From contig OU452204.1 of assembly GCA_911728435.2 (NCBI GenBank), positions 14,384,001-14,448,000 on the forward strand: DNA of 64,000 nucleotides, read 5' to 3'. The DNA is from Apoderus coryli (Eukaryota; Arthropoda; Insecta; Coleoptera; Attelabidae). A model generated the notes under the pieces. It was not told the origin of the DNA and searched no databases. It saw only the letters and a program-made list of their open reading frames with translations. Below are positions 48,701 through 64,000 of this stretch, piece by piece (within the stretch, counting starts at the first letter, position 1; each line of letters starts with the position of its first letter). A program made the translations under genes and the position numbers.

Positions 48701-50079
48701 GCACTTCTATACTAAACTACGAAGGCGCACCATATTGTTGAAACCAAATTGAATCGTCTGGAATATTGGGATTGCCTCAATATTTAAACGAAATCGAGTG
48801 GCCTGCTAAGAGGTCTGACCTAACCCATATGGACTTTCTTGTTTGAGGTTAATTTTTATTTTTATATTGGCTTATCCGGGCCCGGAGTTCGAACCCACTA
48901 AATACCAGGACAGTCTGCTCAAGTGCGGACTATTGCTGGTTTACTGATGGCGCAGACAAACTCAGGTTCCGGTGCCGGATTTTACGGAAGCAGACCCAAG
49001 ACAAAAATTTCTCTGGGTTCTCACGCTACTGTATTCCAGGCAGAAGTTCTGGCCATTGATCTGCTGAGGAGCTCGAGCAGGAGCACTGTGCGCGAAAGTC
49101 AATAAAATTTTTCTCTGATAGCCAAGCTGCTATAAAGGCCCTAAGCTCCTCAAGATCCACATCAAGAACATTGTGGAATTGTCAAAACAGACTCTCTAAT
49201 GTTGGGAGAAATAATAACCCGACTCTGGTCTGGATCCCTGGACATTCTGGTTTAAGGTGGAATGAAATGGCCGACTCTCTGGCAAGAGAAGGGGCTGAAG
49301 GAGAATTCATCGGACCAGAACCCGCAACTGTCATAGCGTTTAGCACTGCCAATGGATGACGACAAAAGTTCAGAACTTTTGGCAAAATCATCCAGGTTTG
49401 GTACATTCGAAGGAGTTTATTGATCCATCGAAATCAAGGGCCAGGTAGTTGTTGGATATGAGTAGATCTCATCTGCTCTGCCTGGTTGGACTATATACTG
49501 GTCACTGTCGTTTGAATCACCATCTCTCGAGGTTGGGTCTCTTGGAAAATTCCGAGTGCCGATTGTGAAAGCTCACCCAGAAAAATAATCGAATTCATTA
49601 AGAAGGTTGAGTTGCTGGGTGAAATATGAATAGGTATGAGCCACAACAGACCCTCGGTGGTCGCAGTGGAATCTGCTCAAGTCTAGCGCGCTTGCGCTTA
49701 GCCACTAGACCTGAGACCATCCGACTGTTTGGGGTTATCTACAACATAGGGTGTAAACCAATGAATAAAGAAGGCTTTAAACACGAACAGTATTGAAATT
49801 TCAAAAATAGAATCAGGTATGAAGTTCAGCAAATATCCCCTGAAATGATTAGAAACGATATCAAAGAATTCTAATTACGGCTTGGTTACTATCAACAAGT
49901 GAATGGAGTTTATTTTTCAATATAATTAAATAAATTACTAAAAAAAAACAATTTACTTAATTGTTAAAGGCAAAGGCAATACACGCGTAGCAAAAATCTA
50001 TGATAGTCCAGATTTAGAAGAAAATGAGGTGATGTTTGCTATCACAAATGGTGGCATCGATGACCCTTCAGATGAATGA
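45773..50079 (+). CDS. DMC1: DMC1 meiotic recombinase
   Basis: Six exons: 45773-46149, 46377-46544, 46638-46757, 46815-46962, 47556-47709, 49970-50079 (358 residues). An acidic N-terminus and a helix-hairpin-helix domain ([20 protein letters not shown]) precede the RecA core: Walker A GEFGTGKT (143-150), [25 protein letters not shown], Walker B LLIID (236-240) and the C-terminal [40 protein letters not shown] and [15 protein letters not shown] favour DMC1 over RAD51. It forms filaments for strand exchange between homologues. The exon 2 donor (GTATCC at 46545) is poor but is the only one that restores HTFRPERL. Intron 5 (2.3 kb) is full of transposon debris. Confidence 0.93.
46964..47420 (-). 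mobile_element. 5'-truncated retroelement 3' end in DMC1 intron 4
   Basis: A TAA run (plus strand, 46968-46985) starts a block of different composition, as a (TTA)n-tailed LINE on the minus strand would. The body has no clear coding frame, so it is probably 3' UTR. The right border is uncertain. Confidence 0.45.
47760..48860. mobile_element. Rearranged mariner/Tc1-like transposase debris in DMC1 intron 5
   Basis: On the plus strand near 48760-48835 the frame reads [20 protein letters not shown], the WPPRSPDLTPLDF third-aspartate block of IS630/mariner transposases. On the minus strand at about 48735-48640 lies '[18 protein letters not shown]', the block normally just before it. The two neighbouring segments are therefore in opposite orientation. 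The 47760-48260 part looks transposon-derived but was not assigned. T-rich runs separate the pieces. Confidence 0.55.
48860..49760 (+). mobile_element. LINE RNase H domain and C-terminus in DMC1 intron 5
   Basis: Plus-strand pieces encode an RNase H domain in order: 'CWFTDGA' (first Asp), '[11 protein letters not shown]' (Glu), '[14 protein letters not shown]' (second Asp) and [20 protein letters not shown] (His and Asp). Then [16 protein letters not shown], the start of the C-terminal knuckle. At least two frameshifts occur. Such RNase H domains belong to I/R1/Jockey-like elements. Confidence 0.8.
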
Positions 50080-50660
50080 ACTCGTTTTCATAATAAATAT
50101 TGTAATTATCAACCATAATTTATTGATTAGAAATAGCAAAGATTTATTTACACAATAAATCTTTGGACATTATTATTACTTAAATAAGAGTTATAAATAT
50201 TTACATAATTTTATTAATGATTAAATTGTTGTTAGACTTTAAAACGTAAGTGCATTAAGTTAAGTAATATTTTTAAAATACTCCTGATAAACTATTAATA
50301 GTACTAATGCGTAATTTGTTATATTATATAGGTACTTAGTTAACTGTTGCTACAATGTTTTAATAGAATAAAGTTTTAAATAAAACGTAGGTACCTTCTT
50401 ATTTTATTTATTTGAAATAAAATGTACAAACTCAATTACTTCTCTAATGTTATCTGCTGTCTAAAACTGTCTGTACAAACGGCCATTAGCCTCACAAAGT
50501 CTTAAATTAAAATTGATTAATTAAAACTTGCATCATTCAACACATAAAATATTTAAAAAAAATAGCAACAGGAAAGTAAACACCAGAGAACTTTCTACAG
50601 ATATTTTTGTTAAACATTCTCCTGTTTTAAATTTCTACAAAACGCTACTGCGTCTCATGT
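50080..50660. other. DMC1 3' flank
   Basis: AT-rich. An AATAAA 12 bp past the stop (about 50091) and another near 50368 may serve polyadenylation. Nothing else was recognised. Confidence 0.5.
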
Positions 50661-50669
50661 GGTTTTACA

Positions 50670-50835
50670 AATCCAAATTTTAAGATTCCTATTTTTAAAT
50701 TTGTTAATACGTAAATGAAATCAATGGATATTAGATAATAGTATAGGTACATTTAAATTTTAATACTAATATAATATCCATTGATTTAATTTACGTATTA
50801 ACAAATTTAAAAATAGGAATCTTAAAATTTGGATT
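50670..50835. repeat. Near-perfect 64-bp-arm inverted repeat (hairpin)
   Basis: Arms 50670-50733 and 50772-50835 are reverse complements with one mismatch, around a 38-base AT-rich loop. Arm ends AATCCAAATTTTAAGATTCC are not flanked by an obvious target duplication. Transcribed, it would fold into a long double-stranded RNA; as DNA it could be a foldback MITE. Confidence 0.92.
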
Positions 50836-50839
50836 CTAT

Positions 50840-51628
50840 AGAATATTTTAGATAGGTATGAGCGATAATATAAATATTTTGAAGGACGGATATATGATGG
50901 AAGTCAGGGCTGTAACAAGAAAAAGCTGAGATGAGATAAATTATAAAACTATGTACCACTCAGTTAATTTATACGTAGGTACCGGGAACAAAACTTAGAC
51001 AATGTTTGTTGCATTCTCGTGCCTATTCATCAAACAAACCCATTCTGTTCGGCAAGATTACATTTTTACATCATTGGTCATTTTTACTATCTGATAAAAT
51101 AATGATTAATATACAGATTTAGGAATAGGAATATTTTACTTAGTACAGTCATGTTCTCGGTTTATATTGGGGGAAAATATGGTCTGATGAATTCAAGGGC
51201 CACCTGCGCATGCTATGTTGTCAAATGTTCAACAAAATGCAGTAATATGATATTAACCTTAGAAGGTTTTAAGACTATATACTCTGATTAATCTTGTACG
51301 ACCCCAATTGTATCACAGTTTAATTTGGGTAGGTATGGATTGTAAATTTAAACTTGTGGAAGGTCATCTTCTGTTTCGACCACCTAAACAACAGCTGAAT
51401 GAATGGTATAGTTTGTGCGGAATTCCTATATTTAGGGAAGAATCTAGAAATTCGCTTTGAGAGACTATAATCAGTTAGTGAAATCAATCGGAAAATACTT
51501 TTGGTACTTTTAGTTAAAGGTTAGTTTTTTTATGTTAGTACTCAAGTGTCAGGAGAAATGGTAAGAACGGTATCACATATTCACTAAATTATTACACAAG
51601 CTGACAACAAAGCATTATCAGTGTGACA
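50840..51628. other. Intergenic DNA, no feature recognised
   Basis: Mixed-composition non-coding sequence between the hairpin and the hAT-like element. Confidence 0.4.
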
Positions 51629-51636
51629 CATGTAAC

Positions 51637-52418
51637 CAGAGTTGCCAGTATGGCGCATATTTCGTAGCCAGAATTGACAAATTAATTCTTTGGCGGAGAC
51701 GCAAAAATAAATGTGGCGCATTTTTTAAAACTAAGTTTGAATTTGTTATTATTGAGTTTTGTGGTTATAAATACTATTAAAGTAACTGGGAAAAACATAG
51801 GAAAACGCCATAACTCATCCTCATTGGTCTTTGAAAATTAAGCAAGAATCTCTTTTTATAATTAAACTGATGCGAAGATTTTCTTCAGGCTTACGCATAT
51901 TAGCTTATTATAAACGGGGATGGGGTGCTCTAGCTCGATACCTGATTCTCTCGATCGATCTATTCCCTGTTTTTAGTTTTCAGAAATAAGTGACACCCAG
52001 ATCATTCGTAGAAATCTGTGGTGAAAAAAAGCTAAGCTAAGCTTAAATACAACCGTGTGAAGTTCAAGTCACCGATCTTTTACAAGATCAACATCTTTTA
52101 TTCATTACATAATAATTATCAGTATGCAGGGACTTGCCTCTACTGCATAGGCGTAGCCAGGATTTTTTTGCTGTTATAATTGGAAAAATTAAAAAGAAAC
52201 ATACTAAGTATCTTAAAGATTCAATAAAAATTATGAATAGTATGTAAACCATATTATATATTTTTAATTACTGACATTTATGTCTGTTTTTGTCAAAAGA
52301 CATTTTTAGAGTACCGTGATTATGGCTATAAATATGGCGCTTTTGAATAATTAAAATTTAGTTGCGCAAATGGAGCTTTTTGTGGCCCGATTTTCATTTT
52401 TAAAATCTGGCAACCCTG
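51637..52418. mobile_element. hAT-like non-autonomous DNA transposon
   Basis: 782 bp starting CAGAGTTGCCAG and ending CTGGCAACCCTG (11 of 12 complementary positions). It is flanked by 8-bp duplications CATGTAAC (51629-51636) and CATGTGAC (52419-52426), one mismatch. CAG ends plus an 8-bp duplication define hAT elements. Subterminal motifs ATGGCGC occur at both ends. No transposase frame remains. It ends 183 bp before the PCYT2 start codon, so it may overlap the promoter. Confidence 0.85.
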
Positions 52419-52601
52419 CATGTGACTATCAGTCCATTCAATAATTATTTTCTGGCACAATGCGTCAGTCGATAATAACAAATAGATCGAGTTTGGTGGT
52501 ATTCTTGCGTTGCTATGTTTATGTTAGAACGTCTGCAATTTTGACAACTATTTTAAATATTTTTAAAGTGACAGAAACAAATATTTTATACAATATATTG
52601 A

Positions 52602-57731
<5,130 letters not shown>

Positions 57732-57739
57732 TTAATTGT

Positions 57740-58515
57740 ATGGCGGTAAGAATGAATATGAGGGAGTTATAATGAGAAATTGAGAACGCATGTAAGAAAT
57801 GCAAAATAATATTTTTGTTTTTGGGAGAAAACAACATAACTGCTGGTTCATTAAGTTTTTGATATAAATTCATTCAATCACGTGTTGTTTACAGCTGTGG
57901 TTTTTCTTTGAAGCAGAGGTAGTATGAGTCTAGGGTTCTCACTCATTAGAGATAATATAGCGATCACCTTTGAATATATCTCAATGTATGCTGAAAGTTT
58001 GTAAACACATGACAAATTTCAATGAAACACAGCTTGATAAGCGGAAATTCTGTCTACTGTTAACATATTCTACTTTATGTTACTATAATATGATATACTG
58101 ACTATAAGTGATTGCATTTTTGCATTATTACATGTGTTTTACCAAGGCAAATAGAAACATTAATTCAAGTAATAATATTTTTGTTGTAATACGGATAAAT
58201 AGTTCGTGACATGAATCCTAATATTGTGTTCTATAAATACTTATATGGATACAGAATAGGTAAGAATCAGAATGCGATCTTCCCATATGTTTTATTTTGG
58301 GCAACTTAGACCTTTAATTCATCATCTGTATGCCACTGTGGTGACCAACAGTTGTAAAAAATGAAACTTTACGCCTAAATGGTTTCAAGTAAAATAGTTA
58401 TTGGTCAAATATAATCTAAATATTCGTAGAGCAGGTAAGTATTATCGACAGAAACTGCCACAGGGAACTAAACCTATAGAAACAATATTTCTGGATATAC
58501 TCTGCTTCAAATTTA
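57740..58515. other. PCYT2 3' flank
   Basis: AT-rich, no coding sequence recognised; the first part is probably 3' UTR. Confidence 0.5.
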
Positions 58516-58524
58516 TAATAGCGA

Positions 58525-58660
58525 ATGTTTCGTTGTCAGCTTCTTCAGAAAAACTTTGCGTGAACGCGGTTAAACTGTTTCAGTTCAGTTTCAGTTTAAT
58601 CGCGTTCACGCTAAGTTGCTCTGAAGACGCTGACAGGGTGATCAACGAAACGTTAGCTAG
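58525..58660. repeat. Compound inverted repeat with paired hammerhead-like modules
   Basis: Inner arms GTGAACGCGGTTAAACTG (58560-58577) and its complement (58592-58609, one mismatch). Outer arms continue through TCTTCAG...CTGAAGA and GTTTCGTT...AACGAAAC. On each strand, outward from the centre, CTGAAGA is followed 10-19 bases later by GAAAC. It shares GATCAnCGAAACGTTAGCTA with 16900-16919, so this is a Penelope-like pseudo-LTR family member, probably two copies head to head. Confidence 0.6.
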
Positions 58661-58959
58661 TGTAAATTTGACGCAGGATTTAGCTAAAAATGAAATGGCG
58701 TTGTTTTAAATAGGTTACTTGACGACTCCCTATCTGACGTAAATTTTACTAAAATTGCATTAATTTATACGAGGCGGTTCAAAAGTTATCATTAAAAAAC
58801 TGAATTTCAGGTCTAGTCTTTAAGGGCTCATAACTTTGCAGCGAAGGCCGATTCGACAAAACTTTATATGAACTTATAACTTTCATTTTTCACAACCTAC
58901 CCCAATCCGAGATATTGCCCACATATTCTGGGACACCCTTTATATTATTATTCTTCTCT

Positions 58960-59136
58960 GAAATGTGTTCACGTTTAGCTAAAATACAGAATAGTTGTTG
59001 TCGATTGATTAATAATCTAGGCAAATCTGACCACATATCCGATGTATTCTCTAGCTTAGAACCTAAGAACTATATTTTTTCCAATATTAGTTTTCTTTAT
59101 TTTAAATCTATTAATAGTTTGGCACGCGTTGTTTGA
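58960..59136 (+). mobile_element. LINE reverse transcriptase thumb fragment
   Basis: Encodes RLAKIQNSCCRLINNLGKSD followed by HISDVFSSLEPKNYIFSNIS, the segment after the RT palm in CR1/Jockey-like elements (RLQKIQNSCVRYI). It is short and ends in a stop. Confidence 0.65.
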
Positions 59137-59376
59137 GCTGCTGTACAGCTATGGATTATTTGTAAAACTTGTCAAATTTGAATAGGCATGTTAATTATTA
59201 AAGTAGAAATAATAATAACCCCCTGAAATATGTAGGTATATTTAAGGTCGTCGGTTTATATTTCTGATTTTCCCCAGATTTTGTTTGTTTCAAAAAAGTT
59301 TTTGCCCAGTCTCCAAATCAAATAAATTTCCCCAGTTTTGGGAAAAAATCCCCAGACCTGGCATCACTGGCCCACC

Positions 59377-59680
59377 TTTTTTTGATTAGGCCAAGGCAGA
59401 GAAATCATCATGACACCTAGGGAGTTCCTTACCACTTCCCTAGGTAGTGTGGGACTCTAACCCAAACTAAAACTCTGCCTTTTCCATGTTCTCGCCTGAT
59501 TGTCCTCTGTTGCTGTTGTCTTCTGATGTTGATTGTCGTCTGTTGCTGTTGTCCTCTGTTGGTGGTGCCTAGAAAACACTCTGAAACATACCGTTAGATG
59601 AGTATACCTGACCTGAAAGAAACAATATTAATTGGTGTCCTAATCCTGTGGATTCCTTCGTCAGAGTTGACTCCTCGGTG
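59377..59680 (-). mobile_element. 5'-truncated Jockey-like LINE insertion A
   Basis: Only the 3' UTR of the element (minus strand), with a 7-bp poly-A tail (T7 at 59377-59383). It is about 90 % similar to the corresponding part of insertion B but lacks a block of about 30 bp (the 'tagtatggctcgggagccct' region). It is bordered by CTGGCCCACC at 59367-59376 and 59681-59690. Confidence 0.8.
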
Positions 59681-59690
59681 CTGGCCCACC

Positions 59691-60841
59691 TTTTTTTTTT
59701 TTTTTTTTTTTGATATCGGCCAAGGCAGAGAAATCATCATGACACCTAGGGGGTTCCTTACCACTTCCCTAGGTAGTGTGGGACTCTAACCCAAACTAAA
59801 ACTCTGCCTTATCTTTGTAGTATGGCTCGGGAGCCCTCCCTTTTCCATGTCCTCGCTTGATTGTCCTCTGTTGCTGTTGTCTTCTGATGTTGATTGTCCT
59901 CTGTTGCTGTTGTCCTCTGTTGTTGGTGCCTAGAACACTCTGAAACATACCTTTAGATTAGTATACCTGACCTGAAAGAAACAATATTAATTGGTGTCCT
60001 AATCCTGTGGATTCCTTCGTCAGAGTTGACTCCTCGGTCTCCGGTACCGCCTGGCACCGTCTTCTACGTTGTAGTTGACTGCTTCGCGAATCAGTGGGTT
60101 CGCATGGGTCTCTGCCATTGCAAAGACCTTCTGGGCTCTCAACCTCATGACGTCCCTGAGGCCGTCGAGTTTGAGATCCCTTCGGATCTGTGCGTTTGAC
60201 ACAAACCAGGGTGCACCCACTGCCATCCTTCTTGCCTTGTTCTCCGTGGCCTCCAATCGTTTCAGGTACGATGGTGCCGCGTATCCCCATGCTGAACTGG
60301 CATAGGTCAAGGCAGGTCGCACGACTGCCTTAACCATTTGGAGCTTGACCTGCAAGGGCATCTTGCTCCTTCTGCAGATCATCGGGTAGAGCTTCGACAT
60401 GATGCCTTTGGCATTCGCGATGCTCTTCTCGATGTGCGGTCTCCATGACAGGGATCTGTCCAAAGTTACCCCCAGGTACTTTGCAGTGTCCTGCCATTGT
60501 ATGTCAGTACCCTCGATGTTGACAAAGTCGTCGGGGCGCACTTGTCTTCTTCTGATGAGGAGCGCGGTGCTCTTCTCGGCATTAATCTTGGTCTTCCACC
60601 TGGTGCACCATTCGGTAAAGTTGTCCGCTGCTCGCTGTAGGTATCTTGTCACCAATTCCGCACTGCGACTGCGGGCAATCAGGGCGGTGTCGTCTGCGTA
60701 GAGTGCCAAGATGTTCTGATCTGTCCTTGGGATGTCGCTGGTAAAGATGGAGAAAAGATGGGGGGAAAGTACGGACCCCTGCGGCACGCCGGCCTCCAGT
60801 GTCCGTGATTCCGAGACCTCCTTCCCTGTCCTGACGCGAAA
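59691..60841 (-). mobile_element. 5'-truncated Jockey-like LINE insertion B with RT domain
   Basis: On the minus strand a 270-codon open frame encodes the RT palm and thumb: VPQGSVLSPHLFSIF, catalytic LALYADDTALIA, KYLGVTLDRSLSW, then 'RPALTYASSAWGYA'. A 3' UTR with CAACAGAGGACAA-type repeats and a poly-A of 21 follow. The copy is cut at its 5' side inside RT and is flanked by CTGGCCCACC at 59681-59690 and 60842-60851. The intact frame and long tail suggest a recent insertion. Confidence 0.88.
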
Positions 60842-61144
60842 CTGGCCCACCTACTTACATCGACCTCGTCTTAAGCACAGCGAGACATATACCACCAGAG
60901 AGATGTAAAACATAAAGCACACATCTCATCGCAGATAGGTCGATACATCCAATGTATTATAGTTTTAGTTAACACCAGTAATTATTGTGCTAGCCATGCT
61001 GCAAAACGATTTATAATTTATTATATTTATGGACATCCTTAAGTTGATTATATGGTAATTTTGGGGTTAAGTAATGATTTGTGTGGCATGTCAATATTCT
61101 GATTATTACCTAGTCTGTGAGAGATGGTCAAATATGTTGGTTGA

Positions 61145-61190
61145 GTATTTAATTAAAAACACGTGATTTAGGTGTTTTTTAATTAAATAC
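61145..61190. repeat. 18-bp-arm inverted repeat beside the MITE
   Basis: GTATTTAATTAAAAACAC (61145-61162) and GTGTTTTTTAATTAAATAC (61172-61190) pair around 'gtgatttag'. It directly abuts the left end of MITE copy 2. Confidence 0.8.
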
Positions 61191-61552
61191 ACACACCGGC
61201 AAAATTAGCTGAACAGTCAAAATTTACTCTAAGTGTAACATCCATTTTCTCTTGAACCCTATAACTTCGGTAATAAGTGAGTTTTTAGAGTGAATAATAA
61301 ACCAAATTGCTTAGAAAAGATCAATCTTTAATTTGCCATCATCGAATAATTTCTACTTTCATTCGTTCACACCACAGATTGCACCAAAAATTAACAAAAA
61401 AACATTCTTTTTACCTCTGTACATGATATAAAATCAACTGTAGGCCTAACTTGTTGTCCAAGAGTCAAGCTACATTTCTAAAAAAATCATCTCATTATGT
61501 TACAGGGCTTAAGAGAAAATGGATGTTAACTTGAAGCAAATTTTGACCGTAT
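61191..61552. mobile_element. MITE of the CACACCGGCAAAATTAGC family, copy 2
   Basis: The left end ACACCGGCAAAATTAGCTGA is followed by the same subterminal sequence as copy 1 in HTRA2 intron 5. The right side keeps AGAGAAAATGGATGTTAACT and TTTTGACCGTA, but the last 20 or so bases of the terminal repeat are gone. It is longer than copy 1 (about 360 versus 273 bp) and shares internal parts such as 'cctctgtaca'. Confidence 0.75.
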
Positions 61553-61559
61553 ATTTAAT

Positions 61560-63949
61560 ATGTTTTTTGTATTTTTATTAAAATACATAATTGCACGGAC
61601 TATTTAACTTAGGTATTGAGTGATAATTTCTGATTGATGCTTTCTAAATATCTAAAACGCATACTAGTACAATCAGCTATTGCAATAAGCATTTTTTTCC
61701 ATTAAATTACTTATAATTATTAGGATTTAAAGTAATTTAATTATTTACATTAATGTTATTTTTAATGCCATATTATGAGGCCAAAGAACGTATTTAAATA
61801 CTATATCTATTACTTCTTTTTAAGTAAGTCTTAATCTATTATTTACTTGTATTGTTAATACATTGTTTTGTTAATGCAATGTATTTTTAAAGAATTATTG
61901 GGAGCCCATTGTGTTTTGAATAATTGTGAAATATTTTTTCAAATAACATTTGTTTTATAGAATGTTTATAGTAAACATAAAAAAGTCAAAACAATTTTTA
62001 GATGTGTATGCAAATATTTAAACGAGGGTTTAGCAAAAATAAATGTTAAAAGGGCATCTGATATTTTACAAGCGCTCTTTTTTTATTAATGTAAACAAAT
62101 TTATAATTAAAATGAAGGGAAAAAAGAATTTTAAAAATTATGCAATCATATAATATTATATATATATCTATATACAATTTATTTTGGATATAAAAATTGA
62201 TTTCGACTCAATATTTTTCAGAATCAGTGCGTCATGTTTATACTATTATGGAAAGCAGTAAGTGTCTCGACTATCAATGTGTTTCAACGTAATATTAGGG
62301 ACACTATTACTATATAACATACTACAGGACACATTTATAAACACCTTGTCCATTAATATCAGTTTTAAGGAAAAAATGAGTGCTAATAGATTCTCTATAG
62401 TATTGTGGGATTTGTCAACACGTCAAGATGCTCCTTACCATATTTCTATAAATTGGAAACTTAAGACTAGTTACAATATTCGCGTATAATGTCTTTCATA
62501 ATAAATTCAGGGTTAATTATTTAGGATTATTAAAAAAAAAACAAAACAATAAGTGGTACCTAGTGAGAAATTAATTATGTATTTAGGATAGACAAAATCT
62601 AATAAAAGTATTGTCTGAAGCAAAGCGTCACATAAAATATGCAAATACATCTATTAATAATTATATTTAAATTTTTATTATTTTATTTTAGTGAAATTAG
62701 GAATTATACATCTATAATTATAATAATGCTATTTAGAAAATGTTTACAAGATTAATTGATGTTTGGAAGAAATTCAGTTTATGTAATCATCATGTTTTAA
62801 TGATGGTTTAAAAAAAGGAAAAGTTAATTGTAAAAAGATCAAACAAAAAATGTACCTATGTTGATATAAATAGAATATTAAACATATTTATATATATATT
62901 TTTTTGGTTAGCACCATTTAATAGCTTTTTTTATTGTAAACTTGTATCAATTTTATTTCTTTATATTTATTTTGAGTCTATGTAATTTTATACAATGTGT
63001 TAATATATTTGTTGTATTTTGAAAATTGATGCGTATTAATTTGAATTAAATTTTACATGTTCATTATTATTATAATTTTTTAAGATTTTATTTACGAATC
63101 TATATACTTTTCCTAAACAAACATACAGTATTTATCGTTAGCAACACAATCAGAAAAATTAGCAACAGTAGGTTTTTCGCTCGCAATGACACATTGTATA
63201 ACGTTGTCGTAATGTTTTTATGTTCAAGATGGGTAAATCTCAGATACATCCATATGTCTCTGGTAAATCTACGTTTTATTTCTAGGCATATAAGAAAAAT
63301 TCAGAATTAATTTTAACCAATCAGAATCCAGTACAGCATTCTAAAATTTAAATTTTGCTTAAGTGCATAATTTAACGACATAGAAGTAATAATACAGACT
63401 GCCACATAGAGTTCTAGTTATTGATTTGTGGAAAGATGTTGGTTCCACTATTCTTAAAGAGATGTCGACTTGAGCTCATTTATTATTTCTTAAGTTTAGA
63501 GTCACAGTTCAGGGAGAACTGGAGTTCTAGAGCTGGGAGAATTTTATTTTGAAAATGACCGGTATTAAGGAAGATGTTACTCACTTTCGTCCACCATTTC
63601 ACGTTTAATGAATAAAACAGATTGTGTATCTGACGTATCTGTTTAACTAAAAATCGTTTTTACACCCACCATCAGTTTCTCGCGAGCTCGCCAGAAATAG
63701 CATGATTCGTTGTCCTATTAGGACGTCAGTTCGAAGACAGCGGAATCTCCACAGTCCTCGCCAAGTCCGATTTTAATGGTCTCATAGTGCTGTCATTGTT
63801 GAGAGGATACACAAGTATGAACACATTTGTTCACTGCAGGAAAGTGTTTTTATGTACGGAAATGCGAAAGCTCTTGGCAACCGATATTTGTTTCTATACT
63901 TTTAATGATAAGTAAAACTTCGTCTGCTCCACAAACAATTCTTTTATTT
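61560..63949. other. AT-rich region without recognised genes
   Basis: 2.4 kb of mostly AT-rich sequence. The longest frame (62262-62489) has no family resemblance. From 63160 on the composition becomes more mixed, but no coding or repeat signature was identified. Confidence 0.5.
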
Positions 63950-64000
63950 TATTAATATTGCGCCATAAACCATACATGTTTCGAGACACATTGTTCTCAT
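63950..64000 (-). repeat. Partial Penelope-like module at the window edge
   Basis: On the minus strand the window begins ATGAGAACAATGTGTCTCGA and continues AACATGTATGG. ATGAGA...TCTCGAAAC fits the second half of a CTGATGA-stem-GAAAC core, and CCGAAACATGT recurs in the 6.9-7.15 kb inverted repeat. It is cut by the window end. Confidence 0.35.

Noticed and set aside
48889..48905. A second SINE B-box
   Set aside because: 'ggagttcgaaccc' resembles one on the minus strand, but the spacing has an extra base and there is no A-box or tRNA-like fold; it lies in LINE-derived DNA.
62262..62489. A 75-residue protein near the right end
   Set aside because: No motif, no splice context, AT-rich surroundings.

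Overview
The window is nuclear DNA from an insect. The genes are split by short GT-AG introns, the DNA between them is AT-rich, and the transposons are types common in arthropods (Jockey- and RTE-like LINEs, BEL/Pao, copia, mariner/Tc1, hAT, Penelope-like pieces). A zucchini-type nuclease and a meiotic DMC1 are both present. DMC1 is absent from Drosophila, so a higher fly is unlikely; a beetle is a reasonable guess, but the sequence does not prove the order.

Thirteen conserved genes and two smaller ones can be assembled exon by exon, with reading frames that close. From left to right: HTRA2/Omi protease (+, 1401-11041), a 38-residue SMIM30-like membrane microprotein (-, 11359-11475), ELMO/Ced-12 (+, 12069-16323), ZC3H15 (+, 18762-20270), zucchini/PLD6 (-, 20455-21196), cyclase-associated protein CAP (+, 21684-23207), NDUFV2 (-, 25464-26653), an unrecognised single-exon membrane protein (+, 27596-27937), alkyladenine DNA glycosylase MPG (+, 29887-30725), ribosomal protein L18 (+, 31651-32772), PAK1IP1/MAK11 (+, 35463-36637), ecdysoneless (+, 38218-41718), ASPSCR1/TUG (-, 42890-44964), DMC1 (+, 45773-50079) and PCYT2 (+, 52602-57731). 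They are mostly housekeeping genes and do not form one pathway. ZC3H15 and zucchini converge. Zucchini/CAP, SMIM30-like/ELMO and TUG/DMC1 are divergent pairs that may share promoter regions.

The long introns (HTRA2 introns 2 and 3, ELMO intron 6, ecdysoneless intron 2, DMC1 introns 4 and 5, PCYT2 intron 3) hold most of the mobile DNA, nearly all of it broken. The clearest elements are a 461-bp internally deleted copia element with a perfect 5-bp target duplication, a 782-bp hAT-like element with an 8-bp duplication, a TA-flanked MITE family with two copies, and two 5'-truncated Jockey insertions sharing one 10-bp target. The last 3 kb has no recognisable gene.

The most unusual signal is a family of short palindromes, half-site CATTGTCTTTA mirrored about its centre. 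About thirteen copies lie between 18 and 38 kb. Each is 0.2-0.95 kb upstream of a plus-strand gene (ZC3H15, MPG, RpL18, PAK1IP1, ecdysoneless) and none is in coding sequence. Also notable are several CTGAnGA...GAAAC modules resembling the hammerhead cores of Penelope-like elements, a 166-bp near-perfect hairpin, and three perfect dyads of 18-38 bp.
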